From: a virus
Length of the DNA: 64,000 bases
Virus record (IMG/VR): IMGVR_UViG_3300032242_001752
Span: 1 to 64,000 of that record
Reading direction: 5' to 3' (one strand)
The notes beneath the pieces were generated by a model. It was not told the DNA's origin, did no database searches, and worked only from the letters and a program-made list of their open reading frames with translations. The position numbers and the translations under genes are program-made. Shown one piece after another: positions 5,680 to 14,292 of this stretch (position 1 is the stretch's first letter; each line of letters opens with the position of its first letter).

Positions 5680-5909
5680 TGCACCCTAAGTTTCGTCAAC
5701 TTCCACACAAGCCGCGTAATCCTCTACCAGTACGTTTAGAGGCACCAGAGCACGAGCACGACTTCCGCAGAAAATACTACCCAGATGGTACTTTAAAGTC
5801 TCAGACCAACTGTAAGACGCGTTACTGCAATGTTATGCCAGGAGTAAACGACTATGGAAAGCCGTATCCTGCTACTATTCACGACCCAAAACCTAAAGAG
5901 GATAACTAA
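5679..5909 (+). CDS. Hypothetical protein, 76 aa, GTG start
   Basis: GTG start overlapping the upstream TAG. The protein is rich in P, H, K and R (MHPKFRQLPHKPRNP at the start) with cysteines at about residues 47 and 52. The opening resembles MKPRDSQLPEKP of the gene at 4827, so these N-termini may be related. No known family. Confidence 0.55.
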   Translation: MHPKFRQLPHKPRNPLPVRLEAPEHEHDFRRKYYPDGTLKSQTNCKTRYCNVMPGVNDYGKPYPATIHDPKPKEDN

Positions 5910-6250
5910 TGGCTGAAAAGAAAAAAGCAACTAGTAAGAAGAAGAACAAGACCTTAGCGGGCAAAACTTCTGATGGTAAGAAGGTCTATGGCCCTTTTAA
6001 GGGCTCAAAGAAAAACGGTGGTCGTCCCATGATGTCTGTCGTAAATCCAGATGGCTCACGCACGTCTATCTCAGCTGCTCGTTATAAGTATGAAAAGACT
6101 CACGGCAAGCTTCCTAAGAATGTTGACGTGGACCACAAGAACAATAACCACTCTGATGATAAATCAGGCAACCTTCGCGCTTTAGCTCACGGTAAGAACA
6201 CTGCTAAAGAGAACAAGCGCCGCGCAGGAAAGAAAGAGAACCAGAAGTAA
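5909..6250 (+). CDS. HNH endonuclease-like protein, 113 aa
   Basis: The C-terminal half has the HNH signature: VDVDHKNNN (residues 72-80), SGNLRALAHGKN (86-97) and AKEN (99-102), with His76, Asn88 and Asn97 in the usual places. Residues 1-25 form a lysine-rich tail, and residues 30-65 resemble the DNA-binding segment often placed before HNH_3-type domains. Such enzymes cut DNA with a divalent metal, either as homing endonucleases or, near terminase genes, as packaging helpers. Here it is 5.6 kb before the terminase and part of a basic-protein operon. The fold is fairly sure; the role is open. Confidence 0.75.
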   Translation: MAEKKKATSKKKNKTLAGKTSDGKKVYGPFKGSKKNGGRPMMSVVNPDGSRTSISAARYKYEKTHGKLPKNVDVDHKNNNHSDDKSGNLRALAHGKNTAKENKRRAGKKENQK

Positions 6251-6591
6251 TGGCTACTCCAGCTAAAAAAGTATCAAAGCCTGCTGTAAAGCCGGCTTCT
6301 AAAAAAGTAGCTGCTAAGCCAGCTGCTAGGCCAGCTGTTAAGCCAGCTACTAAACCGGCTGTTAAACCCGCTGCTAAAGAAAAGTACAATCCTAAAGCAG
6401 CTATTTGGGGTTGCTACGGGTGCGGTCACGCAAATGCTCCGGAAGAAAAAACATGCTGGGATTGCGAAACTAGCCACCCAGGACAGATGAGATGGCTTGA
6501 CCCTTCAACAGGTGAAACTGCTTCTGGAAAACAAATTGCTGCTGCGCCTAAGTCTTTGAGAGACAGAGTATCTGCTGCATACAAAGACTAG
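6250..6591 (+). CDS. Lys/Ala/Pro-rich linker plus zinc-finger protein, 113 aa
   Basis: Residues 5-45 are tandem K-P-A-V/A-K-P repeats resembling histone H1 or the C-terminal tails of actinobacterial HU. Residues 55-80 contain CYGCGHANAPEEKTCWDCE, a two-CxxC zinc ribbon close in spacing to RanBP2-type fingers. A DNA- or protein-binding role is likely. The gene ends the small-gene operon and is followed by the hairpin at 6634-6659. Confidence 0.65.
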   Translation: MATPAKKVSKPAVKPASKKVAAKPAARPAVKPATKPAVKPAAKEKYNPKAAIWGCYGCGHANAPEEKTCWDCETSHPGQMRWLDPSTGETASGKQIAAAPKSLRDRVSAAYKD

Positions 6592-6633
6592 CAGTAAAAA
6601 TAATTCAGTTTAGATAAGAAATCTGAAACAACT

Positions 6634-6659
6634 AACGCCATACTTAGTAATATGGCGTT
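6634..6659 (+). terminator. Hairpin between the small-gene operon and the 781-aa gene
   Basis: AACGCCATA and TATGGCGTT pair perfectly over 9 bp with an 8-nt loop. No T-run follows, so it may be a weak terminator or a processing site. Confidence 0.4.
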
Positions 6660-6703
6660 CCGATCAAACGTCTTTAATTAATCTCTAGAGAAAGTACATA
6701 TTC

Positions 6704-9049
6704 ATGTCAAACAACCTAGGTGACTTCCAGGACAGCGGTACGCTAGTCCAAAACACCAATGCAATTGTTAGCGGTGCTACTACAAGCAGCACAACCGTTG
6801 TAATTGCCGCAGCTAACCCTTATATCTTCGTCGGCCAGACCGTAACCGGTTTTGGTATCCAGAACGCTAACGGTATTATCGGTGCTACTAAGGTCACAGC
6901 AATTAGCGCTGATGGTCTAACCCTTACCCTAAGCAACCCTGCAACCCTAGTAGACAAGACAGCTCTTGTTTTCTTATCAGTCTACGCTCCACTTGTAACA
7001 ACTACAGTTAACGGTGCTATTTCAAGTGCTACTCAGTCAGTAACTATTGTTGCTAACACCCTAATCGCTGCTGGTCAGATTGTTTCTGGTGTCGGTATCA
7101 ACGCAGCTACCGCTACAACTCCAAACACTGTAAATAACATTGGTACAACCACTGCCCTAGTTCTTAGTGCCCCTACTTCTGCAGCAGTTGCAGACAAGGC
7201 TGTTCTAGTGTTCTGGTCACTTGCTAACGCTAACATCGGTACTGACTTTGTATGGGGTAACTATGCAATCCAGCCAAACGATGACCGTGCAACTACTCCT
7301 GCTGGTAACTATGCAACCACTGGTGTTCAGTCTGTAACTATCTCCGGCGCAACTAGCGATGGTAAGTTGACTACTTACACAACCTCAGCTGCTCACGGTC
7401 TTGTTGTAGGTCAGGTTATTAGCACAGGTATCTACGCTATCGGCGGTACAGTTGCTTCTCCAACAGCTGGTACAACAGTATCAAATACCACAGGTACTTC
7501 TACTTCAGTAACTCTTGCTGCAACTACTGTTACAGCTGACACTACTCAGAAGACTGTTACTCTAACCACTTCTGCTGCTCACAACATTAGTGTTGGTGAA
7601 ACTGTACTTATCTCCGGTGGTTTGACTACTGCTGCTGTTTACAACGGTACTTTCGTAGCTTTGGCTGGTACAACAGGTTCTACACTAGTAGTTGCTAACG
7701 CTACTGCTGCTGTTGCATCTCCTGCTAACTCGACTACTGCTTGTACACTGACTGTTTACCACTTCGATGTTAACCAGCTTCCAATCGTATCTGTTCCTTC
7801 AACAACTACATTTACAGTTGCTCAGGCACTTTCTAACATCGGTTCAGTTGCTCCTACAGGTAAGACTGCATCGCTAGAGGTTACTTTAGACTCAAGCTGG
7901 TCAGCTACTACTAAGCAGCAGAGCTCTCGTCTATCTGCTACTTCAATCAGCAATACTATCAACGGAAACGCTTACTCTACTCCTGTTTATGATGGCGTTC
8001 TTACTGACGCAGGTTTCTACGGATTCCCTAACTTCAACACCGGTAAGTACTCAGCGTCTGCTGCTACTGTTGGTGGAAGCACAGGTAACTCATATATCGT
8101 AGTAACTTGCCCAAATAACTTTGCTGAAGTACTAACTCTAGGTACTAGCACAGTTAACGTAACTGGTTTCAACAACTCTGCGCTAACCACAGCATTGACA
8201 GGTGCAACAGTTATCTCAGCTACTTCAGACTACTTTGTAGTTGCAGGTACTAACGCACTTCTAGGTACAACCGTAACTGGTACTGCACTTGTGCAGGTTG
8301 TCGGTTGGGGTGTTGCTAACTACAACGTAACTGCCGTTACTGTTGATGGTACTACTAACACCACTTACATCTACACTGCACAGAACAACTTGCAGAAGGG
8401 TGACAAGGTCACAGTAACTGGTTTGGTAAGCAACGCTACGTTGTCGCCAAACGTAAGCAACGTAACCGTGGCTTCTGCTACAGCTACTAGCTTTACAGTA
8501 ACTGGTCAGACTGCGTCAACACTTAACTACGCTCTGACAGGTCAGACTGGTAAGGTTGAATACTACGCTGCTTTGGCTAACGTAGACGGCGCTTACTCAG
8601 CTGGTACTTTCGGTTACCTAGTTCCTAACGTAATTGGTAAGTATGACGCTGTGGCAAACGACGCTCTAAAGGACCGTGGTTTTGTACAGAGCGCTGGTTC
8701 AACTACATCATCAAGCTCTAACGCAGTTGGTGTAAGCTCTGTTGCTCGTACCGCTGGTAGCACCTTGGCTGTTCTTACAAACAGCACAAGCACGGACTTT
8801 ACCAACATCGTTGTAGGTGACGTTCTAACCGTTTCTAGCTCGTCACTTGCAGGTCTTGTGAACGCTCTTGACTACCAGGTTGTAGCCAAGATTGACGCTA
8901 AAAACATCGTGGTTAACTCAGGTTCTAGCGCTGTGCTTTCATCAGGTACGCTAACCCTAACCCCTCGCGTAGGTACTGTACACACTCAGCAGTATGCTGC
9001 TGGTACGTCACAGACTGCTACTGCAATCACTACTGGTCTCTGGGCCTAG
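6704..9049 (+). CDS. Large beta-repeat virion protein, 781 aa
   Basis: Almost entirely Thr, Ser, Val, Ala and Gly with short beta-strand patterns, low charge and no membrane segment. It holds several copies of two module types: one like SAAHN-SVGETVLISG-YNGTF, the other like GQTVTGFGIQ-LTLTLSNPA. Related modules occur in the sheath, connector, baseplate and gpI-like proteins of this phage. The gene has its own leader and a strong terminator at 9061-9090, and a uniform codon pattern like the capsid gene. These features suggest an abundant structural protein such as a decoration, fibre or adhesin. The family name is not known to me. Confidence 0.7.
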   Translation: MSNNLGDFQDSGTLVQNTNAIVSGATTSSTTVVIAAANPYIFVGQTVTGFGIQNANGIIGATKVTAISADGLTLTLSNPATLVDKTALVFLSVYAPLVTTTVNGAISSATQSVTIVANTLIAAGQIVSGVGINAATATTPNTVNNIGTTTALVLSAPTSAAVADKAVLVFWSLANANIGTDFVWGNYAIQPNDDRATTPAGNYATTGVQSVTISGATSDGKLTTYTTSAAHGLVVGQVISTGIYAIGGTVASPTAGTTVSNTTGTSTSVTLAATTVTADTTQKTVTLTTSAAHNISVGETVLISGGLTTAAVYNGTFVALAGTTGSTLVVANATAAVASPANSTTACTLTVYHFDVNQLPIVSVPSTTTFTVAQALSNIGSVAPTGKTASLEVTLDSSWSATTKQQSSRLSATSISNTINGNAYSTPVYDGVLTDAGFYGFPNFNTGKYSASAATVGGSTGNSYIVVTCPNNFAEVLTLGTSTVNVTGFNNSALTTALTGATVISATSDYFVVAGTNALLGTTVTGTALVQVVGWGVANYNVTAVTVDGTTNTTYIYTAQNNLQKGDKVTVTGLVSNATLSPNVSNVTVASATATSFTVTGQTASTLNYALTGQTGKVEYYAALANVDGAYSAGTFGYLVPNVIGKYDAVANDALKDRGFVQSAGSTTSSSSNAVGVSSVARTAGSTLAVLTNSTSTDFTNIVVGDVLTVSSSSLAGLVNALDYQVVAKIDAKNIVVNSGSSAVLSSGTLTLTPRVGTVHTQQYAAGTSQTATAITTGLWA

Positions 9050-9060
9050 TAGTAATTGGA

Positions 9061-9090
9061 AAGCCCCGGTCTTTTGGCCGGGGTTTTCTT
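9061..9090 (+). terminator. Intrinsic terminator
   Basis: CCCCGG (9064-9069) and CCGGGG (9078-9083) form a GC stem followed by TTTTCTTATTT, shortly after the stop of the 781-residue gene. Confidence 0.85.
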
Positions 9091-9132
9091 ATTTAAACTG
9101 ATAAACTCATTAAAAAGAATTAGGATTTAATC

Positions 9133-9930
9133 ATGGCTAATGAAAATGTTGAAGGCTCTGCCGCTAGAAATTTAGCTGGCGGGGGCAAGTACTCAGGCGA
9201 CCATGTAAGAGGTCTTGCTCGTGACGTTCTTTGGAATCGTATCTTTAACGGTCCTGGTAAACGCAATAAAGAAGCTAAAGCTGGTGCAACCGGTATGACC
9301 GCTGAGGACTGGGAAAACCTTTCTATATTCAAAGAGAAAGAGCACGCCCTGGGCCAAGACGCAGCTAATAACGACCTCGGTAGAGCAATGATGCACCTTG
9401 AAAGCGTAAACGCTAATACTCCAACGGGCCGTGCACTAAGCGCCTCTTCATATGACCGCTCCAAAGGCGCGTACTCTGTTAGATTTACTTCTAATCCAAC
9501 TAGAAGTACTGGAACTGGCGTGGCTGCTTCTCAGGCTGAAGGTAGACAAACTGCTGGTAATAAAGGAACTACTGGTAAAGGCGCTAAAGCTGGTAGGGCT
9601 GTAGGCGCTGTTATAGGCGGAGCTGTTACTGAAAATCCAGCAGGAGCTGCGGTTGGAGCAAAGCTTGGTGAAAAAGTCGGCGATGCTATTGAAAAGAAGA
9701 TAACCGGTAGAAAGCCTAGGAACACCGCTGCTTCTACAACTAAACCTACAACTAAAACGACAACTACTCCTCGCACGCGTACCGCAAGACCTAGGCCTTC
9801 TGATTTTTCTGCTCCAGATACTACCACTGGTCCTCAGTTTAGAGATGACCCAACTGAGTATGTTCCTAGAGAAACAACTCCTTTGAACCGCCCTGCACAG
9901 GTTGCAGCTAAGGGTAAAACAGTAAAGTAA
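9133..9930 (+). CDS. Hypothetical virion-region protein with glycine-zipper segment, 265 aa
   Basis: The N-terminal 110 residues are hydrophilic and helical. Residues 155-190 contain a glycine-zipper stretch (VGAVIGGAV, then AGAAVGAKLGEKVGD) able to insert in or cross membranes. The C-terminal 70 residues are a basic Pro/Thr-rich tail. Such glycine zippers occur in ejection and channel-forming proteins, so a role in DNA entry is conceivable; I recognise no family. The ATG at 9133 follows AGGATTTAATC. Confidence 0.6.
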   Translation: MANENVEGSAARNLAGGGKYSGDHVRGLARDVLWNRIFNGPGKRNKEAKAGATGMTAEDWENLSIFKEKEHALGQDAANNDLGRAMMHLESVNANTPTGRALSASSYDRSKGAYSVRFTSNPTRSTGTGVAASQAEGRQTAGNKGTTGKGAKAGRAVGAVIGGAVTENPAGAAVGAKLGEKVGDAIEKKITGRKPRNTAASTTKPTTKTTTTPRTRTARPRPSDFSAPDTTTGPQFRDDPTEYVPRETTPLNRPAQVAAKGKTVK

Positions 9931-9933
9931 TCC

Positions 9934-10137
9934 ATGCCTAGCTTAAAAGTAGACATACGCCGTAAAAACGGCCTAAGAGCCCTTAAAGGGGCTACTACGT
10001 CTACTGACCCGTATGAGAGAGATGAACGCCCTGTAGGGCGCTCCAGAGAGTTTACAGACGCACTTCTGCGCTCTGGAGACAGCGTTATATCCGGCATACC
10101 TACTCACATGAAAGAATGGGGAAGATGGCGGACCTAA
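9934..10137 (+). CDS. Hypothetical basic protein, 67 aa
   Basis: Arg- and Lys-rich small protein (MPSLKVDIRRKNGLRALK at the start, ending MKEWGRWRT), without a hydrophobic core or a known motif. It lies 3 bp after the preceding gene and overlaps the next by 13 bases, so it is read as part of the same operon. Confidence 0.5.
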   Translation: MPSLKVDIRRKNGLRALKGATTSTDPYERDERPVGRSREFTDALLRSGDSVISGIPTHMKEWGRWRT

Positions 10138-10292
10138 AAAGAACTAAAGAGTTTAAAAAAGCGGCTGTTTATAAAGCCGTAAAGATAAATGATCCGCGCT
10201 TCGGTACTCGAAAAATACATTTGAATCAATCGGAAAAGCCAACCACTTTTTCATATGCTAACCCTGGCCGTAACTGGTGGGGCTATAACTAA
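10125..10292 (+). CDS. Small basic protein, 55 aa
   Basis: ATG at 10125 inside the end of the previous gene. The protein starts MADLKRTKEFKKAAVYK and ends with an aromatic motif NPGRNWWGYN. No family recognised. The strong basic and then aromatic character and the operon position support it as a real gene, but only moderately. Confidence 0.45.
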   Translation: MADLKRTKEFKKAAVYKAVKINDPRFGTRKIHLNQSEKPTTFSYANPGRNWWGYN

Positions 10293-10301
10293 TAGGAATC
10301 T

Positions 10302-10571
10302 ATGACTACCGACCAATTAATTGCCCTATTGTCTGCGCTTTGTGCATTTCTTAGCCTAGGTGGATTTATAGTTTCTCGCCTTGTTAAGGGATATACCAGC
10401 GAGATAGTTAGTAGCCTTGTAAAAGACTATTTATCAGAACTTAAGCCAAATCATGGCTCATCTCTTAGAGACGACATCGTCTGCATAAAGACTGATTTGA
10501 CTGAGCTTAAGCTAGATGTGGCTACATTAGAAGGTAAGTTTAGTCAGCACATCAAAGAGAATAATATTTAA
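10302..10571 (+). CDS. Single-span membrane protein with coiled coil, 89 aa
   Basis: Residues 6-28 are hydrophobic (LIALLSALCAFLSLGGFIVSRL), followed by a charged region with heptads (residues 30-85, for example LTELKLDVATLEGKF). This architecture, one N-terminal transmembrane helix and a cytoplasmic coiled coil, is that of small phage membrane proteins such as XhlA-type haemolysins and some holin partners. It is distant from the lysis cassette at 50.5-53.4 kb, so a role in the virion or in lysis is open. The ATG follows TAGGAATCT. Confidence 0.6.
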   Translation: MTTDQLIALLSALCAFLSLGGFIVSRLVKGYTSEIVSSLVKDYLSELKPNHGSSLRDDIVCIKTDLTELKLDVATLEGKFSQHIKENNI

Positions 10572-10589
10572 ATCTGTTATTATTAGTTA

Positions 10590-10754
10590 ATGCGCATAAC
10601 TAATCACCAGGCTTATCAAGCCCATCCAGTACCAAAACATGTTTATTACGCAGAGGGCGAAGACCTGCCTCTGGACTATGAGATTTTACAGGAACCTGAG
10701 CAGGTTTTTGAAGAAGATGACGATAACTTTGATGACTATGAGGATGAAGATTAA
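10590..10754 (+). CDS. Small acidic-tailed protein, 54 aa
   Basis: ATG at 10590 with no clear ribosome site. It encodes MRITNHQAYQ and then a C-terminal third that is almost wholly D and E (EEDDDNFDDYEDED). The acidic tail could mimic DNA or mask a basic partner. Its TAA overlaps the ATG of the next gene. Confidence 0.45.
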   Translation: MRITNHQAYQAHPVPKHVYYAEGEDLPLDYEILQEPEQVFEEDDDNFDDYEDED

Positions 10755-11239
10755 TGGCAAATAAAGGCAATAATCCTTGGGCTAATCAAAGAAAAAAGGA
10801 TGCGCAAACTAAAAATACTGAGTATTGGTTAGATGTGCTAGCTGGAGAAGAAAATCCAGATCTTGAAATACCTAAAGATGAAAACTTTGAAGTAGAGCAA
10901 AAAGAAAAAGAGCAGGATAGTTTTCCGTCTTTAATGACCACTATCTCTACTAATCCAGAGCGCCCTAGAACTCTTAAAGCCGGATATGATTTTCAAAACG
11001 AAAATCTAATAGTAATTTTTAGAGACGGTACCTGGTGGGAGTACAGAGGTGTTCCTGTGTATATGTGGTATGATTTTCTTTCAGCAGAATCTAAAGGCAG
11101 GTTTTTAAGAGAATCTGGGCTAGACCACTGGTCAGATATGGGCCCAGTAGACATTAACTCAATGCCTAAACATAGAAGAGTTCAGATGAGTAACATTAAA
11201 GAGTTTTCAGACCGTATGTACCTAGGAGCTAAGGAATAA
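10754..11239 (+). CDS. KTSC-domain-like protein, 161 aa
   Basis: Residues about 70-130 fit the KTSC pattern: a strand pair (AGYDFQNENLIVIFRDGTWWEY), then VPVYMWYDFLSAESKGRFLRE, matching the family's Y-x-x-x-V-P...F-x-x-x-x-S-x-G-x-(F/Y). The N-terminal 55 residues are charged and probably flexible. KTSC domains occur in phage and RNase or replication-linked proteins and are thought to bind nucleic acid. The exact role here is unknown. Confidence 0.55.
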   Translation: MANKGNNPWANQRKKDAQTKNTEYWLDVLAGEENPDLEIPKDENFEVEQKEKEQDSFPSLMTTISTNPERPRTLKAGYDFQNENLIVIFRDGTWWEYRGVPVYMWYDFLSAESKGRFLRESGLDHWSDMGPVDINSMPKHRRVQMSNIKEFSDRMYLGAKE

Positions 11240-11242
11240 GAC

Positions 11243-11497
11243 GTGAAATCAGTCGGATCACTATACGTTGATACTATTAAATTAAAACACCCTATTACCC
11301 CAGTATTTGAGTGGGGCTGGAGCCAGGAAACAGAGCATCCATACCGTGCAAGTAAAGTGTGTGTTGTACTTTGGGTACCTTTCATTAAGCGAGGCTATGC
11401 CATTGGTCTATGGGGTAATCCTATTGATGAAGACGAAGCCCTTGGTAAAGTACTACGCCAGCTAGATACTCCTAGCGAGGAGATTAAGAAATGGTAA
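11243..11497 (+). CDS. Hypothetical protein, 84 aa, GTG start
   Basis: GTG start preceded by AAGGAATAAGAC. Predicted alpha/beta with a hydrophobic strand (SKVCVVLWVPFIKRGYAIGLWG, roughly residues 37-58) that is short for a membrane helix. The acidic helical C-terminus overlaps the next gene by 7 bases. No known family. Confidence 0.55.
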   Translation: MKSVGSLYVDTIKLKHPITPVFEWGWSQETEHPYRASKVCVVLWVPFIKRGYAIGLWGNPIDEDEALGKVLRQLDTPSEEIKKW

Positions 11498-11736
11498 GTT
11501 TTAAGAAGAAAAAATGGGATAAGCCATTTCCTGAAAAAATTGCTAAAAGAGTAGCCCGCATCGGCACTATAGATTTGACTATGTGGGCAGACCAGTCTTT
11601 ATATGAGCTTGGTCGATTACTCAGTATTTACGAAAAAACCCGTACCCCAGAAGCTATGAAAGAGCTAATAACTGGTGTGGAAGCTTTACACGCTGTGGTA
11701 GAAGAGCTAAATAGAAGAACTAATATTACCTTATAA
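11491..11736 (+). CDS. Hypothetical protein, 81 aa
   Basis: Basic start (MVSFKKKKWDKPFPEK) and a helical remainder (residues 25-78) with coiled-coil spacing. Being the last gene before the terminase and next to a terminator, its place is that of a small terminase subunit, but it is short and lacks an obvious helix-turn-helix, so I do not assign that name. Confidence 0.5.
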   Translation: MVSFKKKKWDKPFPEKIAKRVARIGTIDLTMWADQSLYELGRLLSIYEKTRTPEAMKELITGVEALHAVVEELNRRTNITL

Positions 11737-11746
11737 GGTTTAATAT

Positions 11747-11762
11747 TTATTTATGGTATCAT
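11747..11762 (+). promoter_or_regulatory. Candidate extended -10 promoter before terminase
   Basis: TTTATTTATGGTATCAT contains TATGG plus a -10-like TATCAT (11757-11762). Very similar TATGGTAAAAT elements precede the genes at 54291 and 55247. No clear -35 is present, as is normal for TGn-extended -10 promoters. Confidence 0.45.
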
Positions 11763-11799
11763 GAGTATGCCAACCTTCCTTCTCTCCCGTGTGGCACTT

Positions 11800-11836
11800 A
11801 GTAGCCCTGAGTCATATTGGCTCAGGGCTACTTTAA
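11800..11836 (+). terminator. Strong hairpin just before terL
   Basis: AGTAGCCCTGAG pairs perfectly over 12 bp with CTCAGGGCTACT (11821-11832), followed by TTAATCT. It lies between the small genes and the terminase start at 11850 and rules out the in-frame TTG at 11817, which would lie in its loop. Confidence 0.65.
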
Positions 11837-11849
11837 TCTAAGGCGATAT

Positions 11850-13430
11850 ATGAATGACAATGAAGAGTACTATGACGATGAACTCGATGAATATGAGGAC
11901 TCTGTTGATAGTGAGTTTGAGCCGTATGACGATGGCTTAGATGAATTATCTCGTGAATTTGTAGACCAATTAATTGATAAAATTATGGTTTTTATGCACG
12001 CTCTTATTGGACATGAACTACGCACTTATCAAAAGCCTTTAGCACGCCGTATCATCGAATCTGTGGTTATCAATGAGGGTGAAGAAATTACCGCACTGGC
12101 TTCTCGTCAGTCCGGTAAGTCTGAGACTGTAGCCGATACCGTAGCCGCTCTTATGGTTATTCTTCCTAGGCTCGCCAAGATGTACCCTGACCTACTAGGT
12201 CGTTTCAAAGACGGACTGTGGGTAGGCTTATTCGCCCCTGTAGAAAGCCAGGCAGAAACTCTATTTAGTCGTGTCATTACTCGCCTTACAAGTGAACACG
12301 CTCTAGCTGTGCTTGAAGACCCTGAGATTGACGATGAGGCTAAGAAGGTTGCTGGTGTTACCAAGCAGGTTAAACTTCTTAACTCTGGCTCATCAGTAAT
12401 GATGATGACTGCCAACCCTAGAGCCAAAATTGAGTCTAAGACTTTCCATCTTATCGTTATTGATGAGTGTCAGGAAGCGGATGACTTTATCGTAGCTAAG
12501 TCTATCGGTCCTATGCTTGCGTCTACAAACGGTACTATGGTAAAAACCGGTACCCCTACTACACATAAAAACAATTTCTATCGCGCAATCCAACTCAACA
12601 AACGCCGTGCTACTGGCCGAGGCGGAAAGCAAAATCACTTTCAGTGGGACTGGCGCGATGTCGCTAAGGTAAGCGAAGAGTACGGTAAGTTCGTTCGTAA
12701 AGAGATGCTCCGTATCGGCGAGGACTCTGACGAGTTCCAGATGGCCTATAACTGTAAGTGGCTTCTAGAACGCGGTATGTTTGTGTCATCTACCGTCATG
12801 GATGAGCTAGGCGATACATCCATGAAGACTATAAAGGCCTGGCACCGTACCCCAGTTATCGTAGGTATTGACCCTGCCCGTAAAATGGACTCGACAGTAG
12901 TAACTGTTATTTGGGTGGACTGGGATAGGCCCGATGAGTTTGGTTACTATGACCACCGCGTGTTTAACTGGCTAGAGATTCAAAATGATGACTGGGAAGA
13001 CCAGTACTTTCAAATCGTTAACTTCCTAGAAAACTATAACGTCCTGTATGTTGGCGTAGATGCCAATGGTGTTGGGGATGCAGTAGCTCAACGTCTACGT
13101 TTATTGTTGCCTAGAGCCGAGGTTATTTCTGTAAGCAGTAGCCAGCAAGAGCAGTCTAAACGTTGGAAGCACTTAAAGACCTTGATTGAACGCCGCCTTA
13201 TCGGGTGGCCTGCTCACGCTGAAACTCGTAGGTCTAGGTCATGGAAGCGTTTTTATCAGCAAATGACTGACCTAGAGATTAAGTTCCAGGGTCCTAATTT
13301 CCTAGCCCATGCGCCTGAAGAAGCCCATGCTCACGATGACTATGCTGATAGTTTGGCTATTGCAGTAAGCTTAACGCTAGATCTTACGATGCCTTCTGTA
13401 GAAGTAAGTTCTTCACCATTTTTTAGATAA
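11850..13430 (+). CDS. terL: Terminase large subunit
   Basis: ATP-driven DNA packaging motor and nuclease docking on the portal. The ATPase domain has Walker A SRQSGKSE (residues 85-92) and Walker B LIVIDECQEAD (201-211). The nuclease domain shows the RNase-H-like acidic residues GIDPARKMDS (D341), VGVDANGVGD (D404) and the C-terminal HDDYADS (D496-D500). At 526 residues it has normal length. The ATG at 11850 has AAGG six bases upstream. An upstream in-frame TTG at 11817 falls in the terminator hairpin and is rejected. The N-terminus is unusually acidic (about 20 D/E in the first 40 residues). Confidence 0.95.
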   Translation: MNDNEEYYDDELDEYEDSVDSEFEPYDDGLDELSREFVDQLIDKIMVFMHALIGHELRTYQKPLARRIIESVVINEGEEITALASRQSGKSETVADTVAALMVILPRLAKMYPDLLGRFKDGLWVGLFAPVESQAETLFSRVITRLTSEHALAVLEDPEIDDEAKKVAGVTKQVKLLNSGSSVMMMTANPRAKIESKTFHLIVIDECQEADDFIVAKSIGPMLASTNGTMVKTGTPTTHKNNFYRAIQLNKRRATGRGGKQNHFQWDWRDVAKVSEEYGKFVRKEMLRIGEDSDEFQMAYNCKWLLERGMFVSSTVMDELGDTSMKTIKAWHRTPVIVGIDPARKMDSTVVTVIWVDWDRPDEFGYYDHRVFNWLEIQNDDWEDQYFQIVNFLENYNVLYVGVDANGVGDAVAQRLRLLLPRAEVISVSSSQQEQSKRWKHLKTLIERRLIGWPAHAETRRSRSWKRFYQQMTDLEIKFQGPNFLAHAPEEAHAHDDYADSLAIAVSLTLDLTMPSVEVSSSPFFR

Positions 13431-13507
13431 ATCACGTTTATCCTGCGGATTATTGTATTTAGTATAAAACTTATATAGAGGCCCTCAACCTTTATTAGGA
13501 GATATTA

Positions 13508-13906
13508 ATGTCAATTGCACCAGACCCACAGTTCCCGGAACGCGCACCTATTGCTTACGACCGTAAGGTAGCATCTGCACTTCCTGGCCAGCGCGGACCT
13601 CTTCGTTTCGAAGAAGGTATCGGCACTGACACAGACGTACCAAACGAGTTCATGCTCGGAGCTCAGCAGGGGTACACCCCGGCTGCAGGTCGTCCAAACC
13701 GTAACGCCCCTGTACACACTAAGACTGCAGAAGAGACTATGGGCGAACGTGCTCACGTTGGCTCAGCTGCATGGGTAGAAGCACAGGATTACCTAAGCGA
13801 GTTCTCAGGCGCAGCCTTCGAGGACCACGGCTCAAACGTCATTGAAGAAGTTTTCCGCAATGGCTCACGTCAGCAGCACCCGAACCCAGCACAGGTTCAG
13901 GACTAG
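13508..13906 (+). CDS. Hypothetical protein between terL and portal, 132 aa
   Basis: Hydrophilic, Pro- and Gly-rich, low in hydrophobic residues, probably extended. No family recognised. It has its own AGGAG ribosome site, an AT-rich leader and a strong terminator behind it (13915-13962). A separate transcript and a codon pattern like that of the capsid gene suggest high expression, so a minor head protein is plausible. Confidence 0.55.
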   Translation: MSIAPDPQFPERAPIAYDRKVASALPGQRGPLRFEEGIGTDTDVPNEFMLGAQQGYTPAAGRPNRNAPVHTKTAEETMGERAHVGSAAWVEAQDYLSEFSGAAFEDHGSNVIEEVFRNGSRQQHPNPAQVQD

Positions 13907-13914
13907 GTTCTAGC

Positions 13915-13962
13915 GCTTAACCCCGTCTGTCCTAATAGATGGGCGGGGTTAAGCTTCTTATA
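13915..13962 (+). terminator. Intrinsic terminator
   Basis: An 11-bp perfect stem (GCTTAACCCCG with CGGGGTTAAGC, 13915-13925 and 13944-13954) followed by TTCTTATAA. Confidence 0.75.
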
Positions 13963-13974
13963 AGGCGGTGAATT

Positions 13975-14292
13975 ATGGCTCTGATTAAGGGTCAAGAAGT
14001 AAAAGAGACTCCCCATCAATACCCCGCTAATCCTCGTCTCTGGAACTTAATCACTACTCAAGCCAAAACTCGTTTTGCTAAATATCCTTCTCCTGCTGCG
14101 GCTCACTGGGTTCACACCAAGTATATTCAGCTAGGCGGTCAGTTCGTTGACCGTGAAAAAGACGTTGACCCTCGTATGCGCGACAGGGCTCAAGAAGCTA
14201 TGGATAAAAAAGAAGAAGCGCAAAAGTCTGCCGTACGAAAAGATGTACAAAAAAAGGTGACTAAAAAAGTTACCCGCCCTATTGCTAAATAG
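13975..14292 (+). CDS. Conserved-looking head-region protein, 105 aa
   Basis: The N-terminal 60 residues look folded (PANPRLWNLITTQAKTRF, then a segment with HWVHTKY). The C-terminal 40 residues are a K/R/E-rich helix ending in a basic tail. Small proteins of this kind sit between terminase and portal genes in several actinobacterial phages as far as I recall; their function is not known to me. Start ATG with GGCGGTGAATT upstream. Confidence 0.55.
   Translation: MALIKGQEVKETPHQYPANPRLWNLITTQAKTRFAKYPSPAAAHWVHTKYIQLGGQFVDREKDVDPRMRDRAQEAMDKKEEAQKSAVRKDVQKKVTKKVTRPIAK

Noticed and set aside
11817-11849. Longer terminase with a TTG start at 11817
   Set aside because: The TTG lies in the loop of a 12-bp hairpin and has no ribosome site; the ATG at 11850 has AAGG at correct distance.
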